Source: Actinokineospora xionganensis
Lineage (GTDB): Bacteria; Actinomycetota; Actinomycetes; Mycobacteriales; Pseudonocardiaceae
Length of the DNA stretch: 64,000 bases
Assembly (NCBI RefSeq): GCF_014323725.1
Contig: NZ_JABVED010000012.1
Span: 1 to 64,000, forward strand
Direction of reading: 5' to 3'
The translations under genes were made by a program, and so were the position numbers. Shown one piece after another: positions 43,502 to 51,461 of this stretch; position 1 is the stretch's first letter, and the number at the start of each line of letters is the position of its first letter. The notes beneath the pieces were generated by a model. That model was not told the origin of the DNA, did not search any database, and saw only the letters and a program-made list of their open reading frames with translations.

Positions 43502-43736
43502 GTGGGGTCAAGGGTTACCGGCGGGTAGTCACAGTTGGTCACGCTGAACCTGTCGCACGTTGGGACGACAGCGGTTCTCCGGTTCTTCCACGTCCATGGA
43601 GCACGGGAGCGGGCAACACCCACGGAAGATGACAAAGAAACGGCTGACAAAGTCCGTCCACAAACGTGAGGGTGTTTCTCAAGCTCGTCGAAATCTATGG
43701 TCCCGTCACAGCACCGACTCGACGGCGGAGACCGAA

Positions 43737-44615
43737 ATGGCGAACCAACCGGATGTGGCGAGTGGCATCGCCGACGTCTTCGACCGCACGGCGGACACCT
43801 ACGACGCGGTCGGCGTCGACTTCTTCGGCGTCTTCGCCCGCCTGCTCCTCGACGACGTCGGCCCGCTCACCGGTGACCGCGTCCTGGACATCGGCTGCGG
43901 CCGGGGAGCGGTCCTGTTCCCGGCGGCGGACCGCGTCGGCCCGACCGGTTCGGTGCTGGGCATCGACCTGTCCCCCGCCATGATCGCCCGCACCGAGCGG
44001 GACATCGCCGAACGCGGCGTCAACGCCACCGTCGCGGTGATGGACGCCCAGGCGCCGACACTGCCAGGGCAGGTCTTCGACACCATCGTGGCGTCCTGTG
44101 TGGTTTTCTTCCTACCCGACCCCGTCGCCGCCCTGCGCGCGTGGCACGGCCTGCTGCGCCCCGGCGGCCGCATCGGCCTGACCACCTTCAGCGGCGACGA
44201 CCCCCGCTGGTCCCCGGTCCGCGAGGTCTTCGGGCCCTACCTACCGCCCGAGCTGATCTGGTCGATGGTGAACCCGGCGAATCCAATGGCCTCCACGGAG
44301 AACTTCGAGAGCGCCCTCGGCTCGGCCGGATTCACGTCGCCCTCGTCGGTGATCCGGGAACACGAGATCACCTTCGCCTGCCCGGAGCACTGGGTCGAAT
44401 GGTCGTGGTCGCACGGCCAGCGGCTCTTCTGGGAACTCGTCCCGCCCGCCGACCAGGCCGCGGTCCGAGCCGAAGTCCTCAGCCGCCTGACGCCGCTGCG
44501 CGACCCGGATGGATGCCTGCGGATGACCCAGACCGTCCGCTACACCATCGCCCGCGCGTTTCCTGCCGACGGACACGGCGCGGCGGGACAGTCGTACCCC
44601 GTCCCGCCGCGATGA
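43737..44615 (+). CDS. SAM-dependent methyltransferase (class I)
   Basis: 292 aa. Motif I VLDIGCGRGAVLF binds SAM; acidic loop GIDLSPAMIART; motif IV FDTIVASCVVFFL; motif VI LLRPGGRIGLTTF. This is the UbiE/Methyltransf_11 layout. ATG 43737 has GGCGGAG upstream; the frame is open further upstream without support. Monocistronic; substrate unknown. The 290 nt before it (43447-43736) hold the fruR operator and otherwise nothing recognised. Confidence 0.82.
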   Translation: MANQPDVASGIADVFDRTADTYDAVGVDFFGVFARLLLDDVGPLTGDRVLDIGCGRGAVLFPAADRVGPTGSVLGIDLSPAMIARTERDIAERGVNATVAVMDAQAPTLPGQVFDTIVASCVVFFLPDPVAALRAWHGLLRPGGRIGLTTFSGDDPRWSPVREVFGPYLPPELIWSMVNPANPMASTENFESALGSAGFTSPSSVIREHEITFACPEHWVEWSWSHGQRLFWELVPPADQAAVRAEVLSRLTPLRDPDGCLRMTQTVRYTIARAFPADGHGAAGQSYPVPPR

Positions 44616-44649
44616 TGCGGGGACCAGCCTGCTTTACCGAGCCACCTGG

Positions 44650-44786
44650 TCAGCAACTCGACGGAGCGGGCTCGCCCGCGAACCGGTCGGCCACCAACTG
44701 CTGGGCCATCTTGTCGGGGACGATGTCGTCGGACGGTATGGACGTGACCAGCACCGGGGCGCCGGGCTTGACGGTGCCGAGCTTTG
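44650..44786 (-). pseudogene. C-terminal remnant of a secreted hydrolase-like gene next to a tRNA
   Basis: From the 3' end of the CAT tRNA leftward, 45 codons with strong GC3 bias read LGTVKPGAPVLVTSIPSDDI, then VPDKMAQQLVADRFAGEPAP, ending SSC and TGA. The pattern PVLVTSIPSDDIVP resembles the region around the catalytic Asp of alpha/beta-hydrolase lipases. There is no start and no upstream portion: the tRNA begins exactly where the homologous gene should continue. The lipase assignment is tentative. Confidence 0.4.
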
Positions 44787-44860
44787 TGGGGCGGGTGGGG
44801 CTCGAACCCACGGCCAAGGGATTATGAGTCCCCTGCTCTGACCAACTGAGCTACCGCCCC
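44787..44860 (-). tRNA. tRNA with CAT anticodon (elongator Met or Ile2)
   Basis: Complete 74-nt cloverleaf: acceptor GGGGCGG/CCGCCCC, D-stem GCTC/GAGC, anticodon stem GGGGA/TCCCT with loop CTCATAA, T-arm GTGGG-TTCGAGC-CCCAC, discriminator A, no encoded CCA. A paired 1:72 position excludes the initiator. Met versus lysidine-modified Ile2 cannot be settled by eye. Confidence 0.93.
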
Positions 44861-44954
44861 CACCCGACCGATCCTACCCAGGCCGCAGCCAAGGGCGATC
44901 TTGCCGAAATCGAGGGAAAGTAAACGCCCCAGGTGCGCTGACCTGGGGCGGAAG

Positions 44955-45027
44955 CTCCTCCAGTTGGACTCGAACCAACAACCCTGCGATTAACAGTCGC
45001 ATGCTCTGCCAATTGAGCTATGGAGGA
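44955..45027 (-). tRNA. tRNA-Asn(GTT)
   Basis: Complete 73-nt cloverleaf: acceptor TCCTCCA/TGGAGGA, D-stem GCTC/GAGC, anticodon stem TGCGA/TCGCA with loop CTGTTAA, T-arm GTTGG-TTCGAGT-CCAAC, discriminator G, no encoded CCA. 94 nt upstream of the CAT tRNA on the same strand. Confidence 0.95.
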
Positions 45028-45183
45028 TTGCTCCGTTGAACCGTGGCTCAACGTTGGAGCAACTCTATCGCACCCCGGCAACGACCTTTCGCAAGGGGGT
45101 ACCCATATGCGGCCTCGGCAGGCGCCGCCCAGGTAGGGAAGGATGGGCCGGGCAAAGTCCGCGCATCCGGGAGGCGAAGCATC

Positions 45184-45369
45184 GTGATGGGGTTCCTGTT
45201 GGGGGCCGGCGTTGGATACGTGCTCGGCTCCAAGGCCGGCCGTGCCCGCTACGACCAGATCATGCGCACCTACCGGCGGATCGCCGACCACCCCGCGGTG
45301 CAGGGCGCGGCCGGGATCGCGCGGGCGAAGATCGGGGAGAAGGTCGGCGAGAAGGTCCGCCGCCGCTAG
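45184..45369 (+). CDS. Small YtxH-like membrane-associated protein
   Basis: 61 aa. A Gly-rich hydrophobic start (MGFLLGAGVGYVLGSKAGRARYD) is followed by a basic amphipathic helix (ARAKIGEKVGEKVRRR), similar to YtxH-type small proteins. GTG 45184 lies 9 nt after GGGAGG (45169-45174); ATG 45187 is the alternative. The last 4 nt overlap the convergent MOSC gene. Function unknown. Confidence 0.65.
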   Translation: MMGFLLGAGVGYVLGSKAGRARYDQIMRTYRRIADHPAVQGAAGIARAKIGEKVGEKVRRR

Positions 45370-46067
45370 CGGAAGCGCAGCGGGTCGCCGGTTCCGACGA
45401 CGCCTGGACGGATGACCTTCGCGTAGGCGCCGAGCATCAGGTCGTGGTCGGTCAGCGCGGCGAGGAGGTCGGGCCGGTTCGGCTCTCGGTCGAGCGCGTG
45501 GCCGATCACGGCGCAGCGGACGGCCAGGCCGGTGATCTCGACTTCGGCGGTGCCGATCTCCAGCCTGCGGCCGACCCAGTCGTCTTCGACCCGGTCGTCG
45601 CCTGCGCAGTCGACGAGAATGTTGGGCCGGAACCGCCGCCAGTCGACCTCGGCTTCGCCGACCTGGTCGGCCATCCAGCGCAGCGAGGCGCCGGTCAGCA
45701 GGTGCACGGGCGAGTCGTCGAGGTGGGAGATCTCGGCTTCCTCGACCAGCGTCACCGGCGTGCCGACGATCTCCGAGACGGCCTCGTGCACCTTCGGGTC
45801 GACCGTGGCGTACTCGCGACCGTCGGGCAGTTCCACGACCGTGTGGATGCCCCACAGCACCCGCGACGACATCTCCAGCAAGCGCGGCAGGTAGAGGAAC
45901 CGGCGGGTGCTCTTGCCCGAGCCGAACTTTCCGTTCTCGGCGCGCAGCGCCCACCGCCGGTCGCCGACGACACCGCGCTCGTCGAGTTCGATCACCTCGA
46001 TCGACTCCCCGCGAAGGCCCTTGACCGGGTATCGGGCGACCAACTCGACCTTCAACGCGCCAGTCAC
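45366..46067 (-). CDS. MOSC-domain protein with N-terminal beta-barrel domain
   Basis: 233 aa. The N-terminal MOSC_N barrel (ELVARYPVKGLRGESIEVIELDERGVVGDRRWAL) is followed by the MOSC domain (FRPNILVD, GLAVRCAVI with the conserved Cys, PGVVGTGDPLRF). Such proteins carry sulfur or act as molybdenum-cofactor-dependent N-oxide/hydroxylamine reductases. GTG start overlapping the Tam gene stop. Confidence 0.87.
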   Translation of the reverse strand: MTGALKVELVARYPVKGLRGESIEVIELDERGVVGDRRWALRAENGKFGSGKSTRRFLYLPRLLEMSSRVLWGIHTVVELPDGREYATVDPKVHEAVSEIVGTPVTLVEEAEISHLDDSPVHLLTGASLRWMADQVGEAEVDWRRFRPNILVDCAGDDRVEDDWVGRRLEIGTAEVEITGLAVRCAVIGHALDREPNRPDLLAALTDHDLMLGAYAKVIRPGVVGTGDPLRFR

Positions 46068-46828
46068 GGGGTCCTCGCCACGAAGAAGATCCTACGGAAC
46101 GGGAACCAGGTCGTGCCGTCCGAGCGAGATGGATAGGCCTCGAACATGCGCGGGGCGATGGCGGAGCGGAAGTCCGCCCACTCACCGTCAGACAGCACCC
46201 CTCGGATGGGTCGCAGCGCGGTCCCCGTGACCCACTCCAGCGCGGGATTCCTTCCCTTGAGGCGCTGTTGGTACGTCGTCTCCCAGGCGTCGACCTCGCA
46301 CCCCGCGTCCGCCATGACGTCGGCGTACCCCGCCGGGTCGAGCACGGTGCCGTCCTCGCGCAGGACGATCGACTCCAGACGTTCCCGCCAGTGCGGCTCG
46401 CGGGCCAGGTCGCGGATGATCCGGTGCGACGGCGCGGCGAAATTGCCCGGCACCTGGACGGCGATCCACGCGCCGGACGGAAGGCGCCGCACCCACTCGC
46501 GCAGCAACTCGACATGGCCGGGGACCCACTGCAGGGCGGCGTTGCTGATCACCACATCGGTGTCGTCGTCGGGCTGCCAGCTCTCGATCGCGCGCACGCG
46601 CGCGGTCACCCCGCGGGCCCGCGCGGCCTCGACCATCTCCGGCGAGGAGTCGAAGCCGGTCAGCGCGGCTCGCGGCCAGCGCGACGCGAGGGTCTCGGTG
46701 AGGTGTCCGGGGCCGCACCCGAGGTCGACCACCGCCCTGGGCGACTCAGCGCCGACGCGGGCGACCAGGTCGAAGAACGGGCGTGCGCGGTCGTCGCCGA
46801 AAGCCAGGTACTTCTCGGGGTCCCACAT
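46064..46828 (-). CDS. tam: Trans-aconitate 2-methyltransferase-like enzyme
   Basis: 254 aa. MWDPEKYLAFGDDRARPFFDLV is the characteristic Tam N-terminus; motif I is VVDLGCGPGHLTETLA, followed by LTGFDSSPEMVEAAR and ISNAALQWVPGH. It would methylate trans-aconitate, a spontaneous inhibitor of aconitase. GGGAGG lies before the ATG and a perfect palindrome sits 11 nt upstream. Overlaps the MOSC gene (GTGA). Confidence 0.85.
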   Translation of the reverse strand: MWDPEKYLAFGDDRARPFFDLVARVGAESPRAVVDLGCGPGHLTETLASRWPRAALTGFDSSPEMVEAARARGVTARVRAIESWQPDDDTDVVISNAALQWVPGHVELLREWVRRLPSGAWIAVQVPGNFAAPSHRIIRDLAREPHWRERLESIVLREDGTVLDPAGYADVMADAGCEVDAWETTYQQRLKGRNPALEWVTGTALRPIRGVLSDGEWADFRSAIAPRMFEAYPSRSDGTTWFPFRRIFFVARTP

Positions 46829-46839
46829 GCAGCCTCCCG

Positions 46840-46863
46840 CTAACAGTACGATCGTACTGTTAG
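46840..46863. promoter_or_regulatory. Perfect 24-bp palindrome upstream of the tam/MOSC operon
   Basis: Half-site CTAACAGTACGA followed by its exact inverse. It lies between the stop of the upstream gene (46865) and the tam RBS, typical of a TetR-type operator. A self-complementary sequence without a loop is a poor RNA terminator, which favours an operator. No TetR gene is adjacent. Confidence 0.6.
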
Positions 46864-46864
46864 C

Positions 46865-47407
46865 CTAGCTGTCGAGGTCGTGGTCCGCGAGGTCTTTCGC
46901 TTCGGCGATCTTGGCCGACACCTCGGCGGCCACCACGCGCACCGCGTCGAGATCGGTGCCGGGATCGGGCCGCACCTGCAGCACGACGCCATCCTGACCA
47001 GACACTTTGCGTTGCACGAACCACGCTCCCCCACCCGGGAGCTCGCGGTGGTGCCGCGACCGGATCGACCCGGTCACCCGCTTGTGCACCGCTTGCGGCA
47101 GCTTGCCGGGGGCCTCGACAACAATCTTGAGCGGCGGAAGATCGGCCAACAGGACGGCGTCGCCGACGGTCTCCGACTCCTCGGCCTCGATGATCACGAA
47201 GACGCCGCTCGCCCAGGTCGCCTTGGCGATGTGGTGCCAGCCGATGCGCCGGGCGCCTTCGCCGTCGGGCACCCACAGACCGTGGGACGTGGCGACCAGG
47301 TAGCCTCCACCGCGCACCGGCGCGGCGGCCGCGACCGCCTCTTCGGCGTCCAGTTTGCCCCGGAAACCCTTGGGAACACCGCCAAGCAGGCGGTCGAGGA
47401 AACTCAT
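46865..47407 (-). CDS. Conserved-looking hypothetical protein coupled to dnaG
   Basis: 180 aa, no recognised domain. The N-terminal MSFLDRLLGGVPKGFRGKL is followed by a beta-rich half (YLVATSHGLWVPDGEGARRI, VFVIIEAEESETVGDAVLLA) reminiscent of PH-like folds, and a C-terminal helix rich in Ala/Glu/Lys. ATG 47407 overlaps the dnaG stop (ATGA), so synthesis is coupled to primase. Function unknown. Confidence 0.7.
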   Translation of the reverse strand: MSFLDRLLGGVPKGFRGKLDAEEAVAAAAPVRGGGYLVATSHGLWVPDGEGARRIGWHHIAKATWASGVFVIIEAEESETVGDAVLLADLPPLKIVVEAPGKLPQAVHKRVTGSIRSRHHRELPGGGAWFVQRKVSGQDGVVLQVRPDPGTDLDAVRVVAAEVSAKIAEAKDLADHDLDS

Positions 47408-49305
47408 GCCATCCCTCCGGCGGCCTGCTTGCCCAACGCCTTGTACCACTCTTCCATCGCGACCAAGTCGCCCCAGAGCGCGCGTGCTTCGTCCGGCTGC
47501 TCGATCGGCGAGACCCGCTGCAGCCGCGACTTGATGTCGGCGATCTGGCGGGCGACAAGCTCCCGCTGCAGGGCGGCGAGGATGGCCGAGGCGTAGCGCT
47601 CGGCGGCGGCGTTCTTGTTCGGCAGCGGCATCGGCTCGACGGCCAACTCGCTGACGAGCGCCTTCACCGACTGCGCGGTGCAGTTCTTGGTCACCGCTTC
47701 CAGCAACTCGATACCGGCGAGCCCGGACGCGGTGCCGCCCGCGTCGAGGTAGGCGCGGTGCAGCGCGGCGTACGCGGGGCCGGTGAAGACCTCCATGGGC
47801 AGCGAGTCGTACATCGGCCCGGCGAGCGCGGGCTCCTGCAGCGCCAGCTTCAGCACCTCGCGTTGGGCGTTGAGCCTCGGGTCGCGCGGATCGGGCTTGG
47901 GGGGTCCCTCGACGTCGACGGCCAAGGCGCCCTGGTTCGGGTCCACGGGCCTGCCGCGGCGCACCGGCGCGGGTCCGCCCGCGTTCTCGCGGACCCTGCG
48001 CACGACGGTGGCGACGTCCTCGTAGCCGACCCAGCCCGCGAGTTGGCGCGCGTACTCGTCACGCAGGGAGTGGTCCTTGATCCGGGCCACCATCGGCACC
48101 GTCCGGCGCAGCGCCTCGACCCGGCCCTCGGCGGTGTCCAGGTCGTGTGATGCCAGCTCGGCGCGGATCGCGAAGGCGAACAGCGGCTGCCTGCGGGCGA
48201 CGAGGTCGCGCACGGCCACCTCGCCCTTGGCCTGGCGCAGCTCGCACGGGTCCATGCCGTCGGGAGCGACGGCGATGAAGGTCTGCGCGGAGAACTGCTG
48301 GTCGTCGTCGAACGCCTTCAACGCGGCCTTCTGGCCCGCCTCGTCGCCGTCGAAGGTGAAGATCACCTCACCGCGGAAGGCGTCGTCGTCCATCAGGAGG
48401 CGGCGCAGGACGAGGATGTGCTCGGAGCCGAACGCCGTGCCGCAGGACGCGACGGCGGTCAGCACGCCTGCCGCGTGCATGGCCATGACGTCGGTGTAGC
48501 CCTCCACGACGACGACCTGATGCCGCTTGGCGATCTCCCGCTTGGCCATGTCGAGCCCGAAGAGCACCTGGGACTTCTTGTAGATCGGGCTCTCGCTGGT
48601 GTTGAGGTACTTCGCCTGGATCTGGTCGTCGTCGAAGAGCCTGCGCGCGCCGAAGCCGACGACGTCGCCGCCGATGTCCTTGATCGGCCAGAGGAGCCTG
48701 CGGTGGAACCGGTCGATCGGCCCCTGCCTGCCCTCCTTGGCCAGCCCGGCCTTGATCAGCTCCTGCACCTCGAAGCCGCGGCCCAGGAGGTGTTTGGTCA
48801 GCTTGTCCCAGCCCGCGGGCGCGTACCCGCAACCGAAGGTGGCCGCGGCGGCCTGGTCGAACCCGCGCTCGGCGAGGAACTCACGGGCGACGATCGCGTC
48901 CGGGCCGCGCAGTTGCTCGGCGTAGAACTCGGCGGCGGCGCGGTGCGCGTCGACGAGCCGTGAGCGGGTGCTGCGGTCGCGCTGGACGCTGGTCCCGCCG
49001 CCCTCGTAGGTGAGCTGCAGCCCGACCCGCTCGGCCAGCCGCTCGACGGACTCGACGAACGAGAGGTGGTCGATCTTCATCACGAAGGCGATCACGTCGC
49101 CGCCCGCGCCGCAGCCGAAGCAGTGGAACGTCCCATGCGTCGGCCGCACATTGAACGACGGCGTCTTCTCGTCGTGGAACGGGCACAGCCCCTTGAGCGC
49201 GCCACCACCCGCGTTGCGGAGAGCCACGTATTCGCCGACGATCTCGTCGATCCGGCTGCGCTCGCGTACCTGCGCTATGTCACTTTCCCGGATTCGCCCA
49301 GCCAC
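47404..49305 (-). CDS. dnaG: DNA primase
   Basis: 633 aa, synthesises RNA primers at replication forks. The N-terminal zinc finger is CPFHDEKTPSFNV...HCFGCG; the catalytic core has the TOPRIM motifs VVVEGYTDVMA and FTFDGDEAGQKA; the C-terminal region is the helicase-binding domain. GTG 49305 gives VAGRIRESDIAQVRERSRID, the standard beginning; the frame is open upstream into the divergent sigma-factor promoter region. Expected length for the family. Confidence 0.95.
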   Translation of the reverse strand: MAGRIRESDIAQVRERSRIDEIVGEYVALRNAGGGALKGLCPFHDEKTPSFNVRPTHGTFHCFGCGAGGDVIAFVMKIDHLSFVESVERLAERVGLQLTYEGGGTSVQRDRSTRSRLVDAHRAAAEFYAEQLRGPDAIVAREFLAERGFDQAAAATFGCGYAPAGWDKLTKHLLGRGFEVQELIKAGLAKEGRQGPIDRFHRRLLWPIKDIGGDVVGFGARRLFDDDQIQAKYLNTSESPIYKKSQVLFGLDMAKREIAKRHQVVVVEGYTDVMAMHAAGVLTAVASCGTAFGSEHILVLRRLLMDDDAFRGEVIFTFDGDEAGQKAALKAFDDDQQFSAQTFIAVAPDGMDPCELRQAKGEVAVRDLVARRQPLFAFAIRAELASHDLDTAEGRVEALRRTVPMVARIKDHSLRDEYARQLAGWVGYEDVATVVRRVRENAGGPAPVRRGRPVDPNQGALAVDVEGPPKPDPRDPRLNAQREVLKLALQEPALAGPMYDSLPMEVFTGPAYAALHRAYLDAGGTASGLAGIELLEAVTKNCTAQSVKALVSELAVEPMPLPNKNAAAERYASAILAALQRELVARQIADIKSRLQRVSPIEQPDEARALWGDLVAMEEWYKALGKQAAGGMA

Positions 49306-49365
49306 AACAGATGAGTCTATGCGCGGCGCCCTGACCGACGAGCGGCCGGTCATTAGGATGGAGCC

Positions 49366-50292
49366 GTGACCGTAGGCGACGTCGCGCTGGCCGAGCGCTT
49401 CACCGAGCACCGCTCCCACCTGCTGGGCGTCGCGTACCGCCTGACCAGCACCCTGACCGACGCCGAGGACGCCGTCCAGGAAGCGTGGCTGCGACTGTCC
49501 GGTTTGGACGGACGAGCGCGCGAGGACATCCGCGACCTGCGGGGCTGGCTCACCACTGTCGTCGGCCGCATATGCCTCGACCGCCTGCGCTCGGCGACGG
49601 CGCGCCGGGAGCGCTACGTCGGGCCCTGGCTGCCCGAGCCGGTGGTCACCCCCTTCGGCACCCCCACCAGCGAGGACCCGCTCGACGCCGTGGTCCGCGA
49701 CGACGGCGTCCGCATGGCGGCGCTGGTCGTGCTCGACAAGTTGACGCCGGAACAGCGCGTGGCTTTCGTCCTGCACGACGCCTTCGGTGTGCCGTTCGGC
49801 GAAATCGCGGCCACCCTGGGCTGCACGGAGGCCACCGCGCGCCAACACGCCTCCCGCGGCCGCCGAGCCGCCGCCGATGCCGACCCACCGCCGCGCGCCG
49901 CCCTGGCCGAGCAGGGCGCACTCATCCAGGACTTCCTCACCGCCCTCGCCTCCGGCGACCTGGGGCGGGTGGTCGGCCTGCTGCACCCGCAGGCCGTCCT
50001 CATCGGCGACAGCGACGGCAAGGCCCGCACCGCCCGCCAGCACGTCGTGGGGCCGGACAAGATCAGCCGCTTCCTCCTGGGCCTCATCCAGATGTACGGC
50101 CTGGAAAGCATGGGAGCAGGCCAAGTCGTCCTGGTCAACGGCGACATCGGCATGGCCCTACCCGACGTCCCCAGCGACGGAACCCACCGAGAACTGACCC
50201 GACGGGTAACCACCTTCACCATCCGCGACGGCAAGATCGCCACGATCTACGACATCGCGAACCCGGACAAACTCACCCACTACATGAGCTGA
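49366..50292 (+). CDS. ECF41-type RNA polymerase sigma factor (SigJ-like)
   Basis: 308 aa, GTG start. Sigma2 region: AYRLTSTLTDAEDAVQEAWLRL; sigma4 region: LTPEQRVAFVLHDAFGVPFG and EIAATLGCTEATARQHASRG. A SnoaL-like C-terminal domain of about 110 residues follows, ending YDIANPDKLTHYMS with the NPDKL motif of ECF41 sigmas, in which this domain controls activity instead of an anti-sigma. ECF41 genes are typically next to carboxymuconolactone decarboxylase-like genes, and one lies 522 nt downstream with a matching promoter. Confidence 0.9.
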   Translation: MTVGDVALAERFTEHRSHLLGVAYRLTSTLTDAEDAVQEAWLRLSGLDGRAREDIRDLRGWLTTVVGRICLDRLRSATARRERYVGPWLPEPVVTPFGTPTSEDPLDAVVRDDGVRMAALVVLDKLTPEQRVAFVLHDAFGVPFGEIAATLGCTEATARQHASRGRRAAADADPPPRAALAEQGALIQDFLTALASGDLGRVVGLLHPQAVLIGDSDGKARTARQHVVGPDKISRFLLGLIQMYGLESMGAGQVVLVNGDIGMALPDVPSDGTHRELTRRVTTFTIRDGKIATIYDIANPDKLTHYMS

Positions 50293-50469
50293 CCGAGCCA
50301 ACCTCACCGCCCACAAGCCCACCGAGACCCGCGCCAGCCCGCCCACGCCCGACCCGGCTCAGCCAACGCCCCGGCCCGACTCGCTCGCCAAGCCCGAATA
50401 GCTCCGCCCCAGGTGACCCGGCCAGACTCGCCCGCCAACCTCACACAGTTCCGCCCCAGGTGACCGGCA

Positions 50470-50630
50470 CAGCCCGGCCCAGCCCTGCCCGGCCCGGCCC
50501 AGTCCAGCCCAGCCCAGTCCAGCCCTGCCCAGTCCGGCTCCGCCCAGTCCGGCTCGGTCCGGCCCAGCCAAGCCCAGCCCGGCTCGGCCCGGCTTGGCTT
50601 GGCCCGGCCCCACCCTGCCCGGCCGCCAAC
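50470..50630. repeat. Degenerate CCCAGYCCRG-type short repeats
   Basis: The 522 nt between the sigma gene and the decarboxylase gene (50293-50814) contain no convincing gene. From 50470 to about 50630 the sequence is an imperfect array of 5-10 nt units such as GCCCAGCC, AGTCCAGCCC and GGCCCGGC with very strong strand asymmetry (C-rich on the + strand). It looks like slippage-generated low-complexity DNA. Confidence 0.7.
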
Positions 50631-50814
50631 CACGGACGGGCAGCCCAAGGAGACCGGCGGCATCCGGCACTTTCGGCTCCTGCACGACGCGAACTGCACG
50701 CCGATCGTGAGCGAGGTGCCGGTCACCTGCACGCAGGCTTCTCTCAACCGCCTGACCGCACGGCCACCCAGACCACATTGCTCGTCGCCCACGGCCGCGC
50801 CGGCGGCCTGCCGG

Positions 50815-51381
50815 TCAGTTGCCCGGCACCCGGCAGGCATCGCCGCTGGTGAAGCCCTGGTCGACGATGCCCAAGGCGCTGTTGACGCGGGCCCGCATGT
50901 TCTCCAGGCCGATCTGGTAGCTGAGTTCGATCACTCCTTTCTCCCCGAACACCTCCTTCAGCTCAGCGACCTGCTCGTCGGTCACGGTGCCCGGGCTGGA
51001 GGTCATCGCGTCCGCGTAGGCGATGGCGAGTCGCTCTTGCGCGCTGTAGGCGTCCGATTCGGCGTAGTTGTCGATCTCCTTCAGTCGTTCGATGTCCAGC
51101 CCCTCGTGCCGCTGCAGCATGGTGCCGAAGTCCACGCACCACGAGCAGCCCAACTGCTGCGCCACCCGGTACACCGCCAGCTCCCGGACGCTGGCGGGCA
51201 GCTCCTTCGACGCCTTCTCCACCGCCATCTCATGCCGGGCGCTGGCCATGAGCAGCTTGCGGTGGTGTGCCGACACCGCGAACGGCTCCGGCACGGCTCC
51301 GAAGCGGCGCTTGGCGAACCAGTACATGGTCCGCACCATCAGCGACGCGTCCTTCTTCGTGACACCAGCGATCCGCGACAT
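50815..51381 (-). CDS. Carboxymuconolactone decarboxylase (AhpD-fold) family protein
   Basis: 188 aa. The AhpD-like active site CSWCVDFG (CxxC with a downstream acidic residue) is preceded by SVRELAVYRVAQQLG. The C-terminal half repeats helices (ERLAIAYADAMT, GVIELSYQIGLENMRARVNSALGI). Such proteins are redox- or decarboxylase-like partners of ECF41 sigma factors. A perfect-consensus ECF41 promoter lies upstream and GAGGAGG-like sequence precedes the ATG. Confidence 0.88.
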   Translation of the reverse strand: MSRIAGVTKKDASLMVRTMYWFAKRRFGAVPEPFAVSAHHRKLLMASARHEMAVEKASKELPASVRELAVYRVAQQLGCSWCVDFGTMLQRHEGLDIERLKEIDNYAESDAYSAQERLAIAYADAMTSSPGTVTDEQVAELKEVFGEKGVIELSYQIGLENMRARVNSALGIVDQGFTSGDACRVPGN

Positions 51382-51427
51382 GTCAACCTCCTCATGTCGG
51401 CCCCCGATCCGGGCCGTTCACGATGAG

Positions 51428-51454
51428 GACGACACACCTCGGGAAGGTGTGACA
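51428..51454 (-). promoter_or_regulatory. ECF41-dependent promoter of the CMD-family gene
   Basis: On the minus strand TGTCACA (51454-51448), a 16-nt spacer, then CGTC (51431-51428). This matches the ECF41 consensus TGTCACA-N16-CGTC exactly. It lies 46 nt upstream of the CMD start at 51381. The adjacent sigma gene is the expected activator. Confidence 0.8.
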
Positions 51455-51461
51455 GCTCAGC

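Noticed and set aside
44851-46515. 554-codon leftward open frame covering tRNA-Asn
   Set aside because: Runs through a tRNA and antisense/out of frame to MOSC and Tam genes.
50304-50840. 178-codon leftward protein rich in WAGLGRA repeats
   Set aside because: Arises from the CCAG/CCGG low-complexity block; no RBS, no codon-position signature, and it overlaps the CMD gene end.
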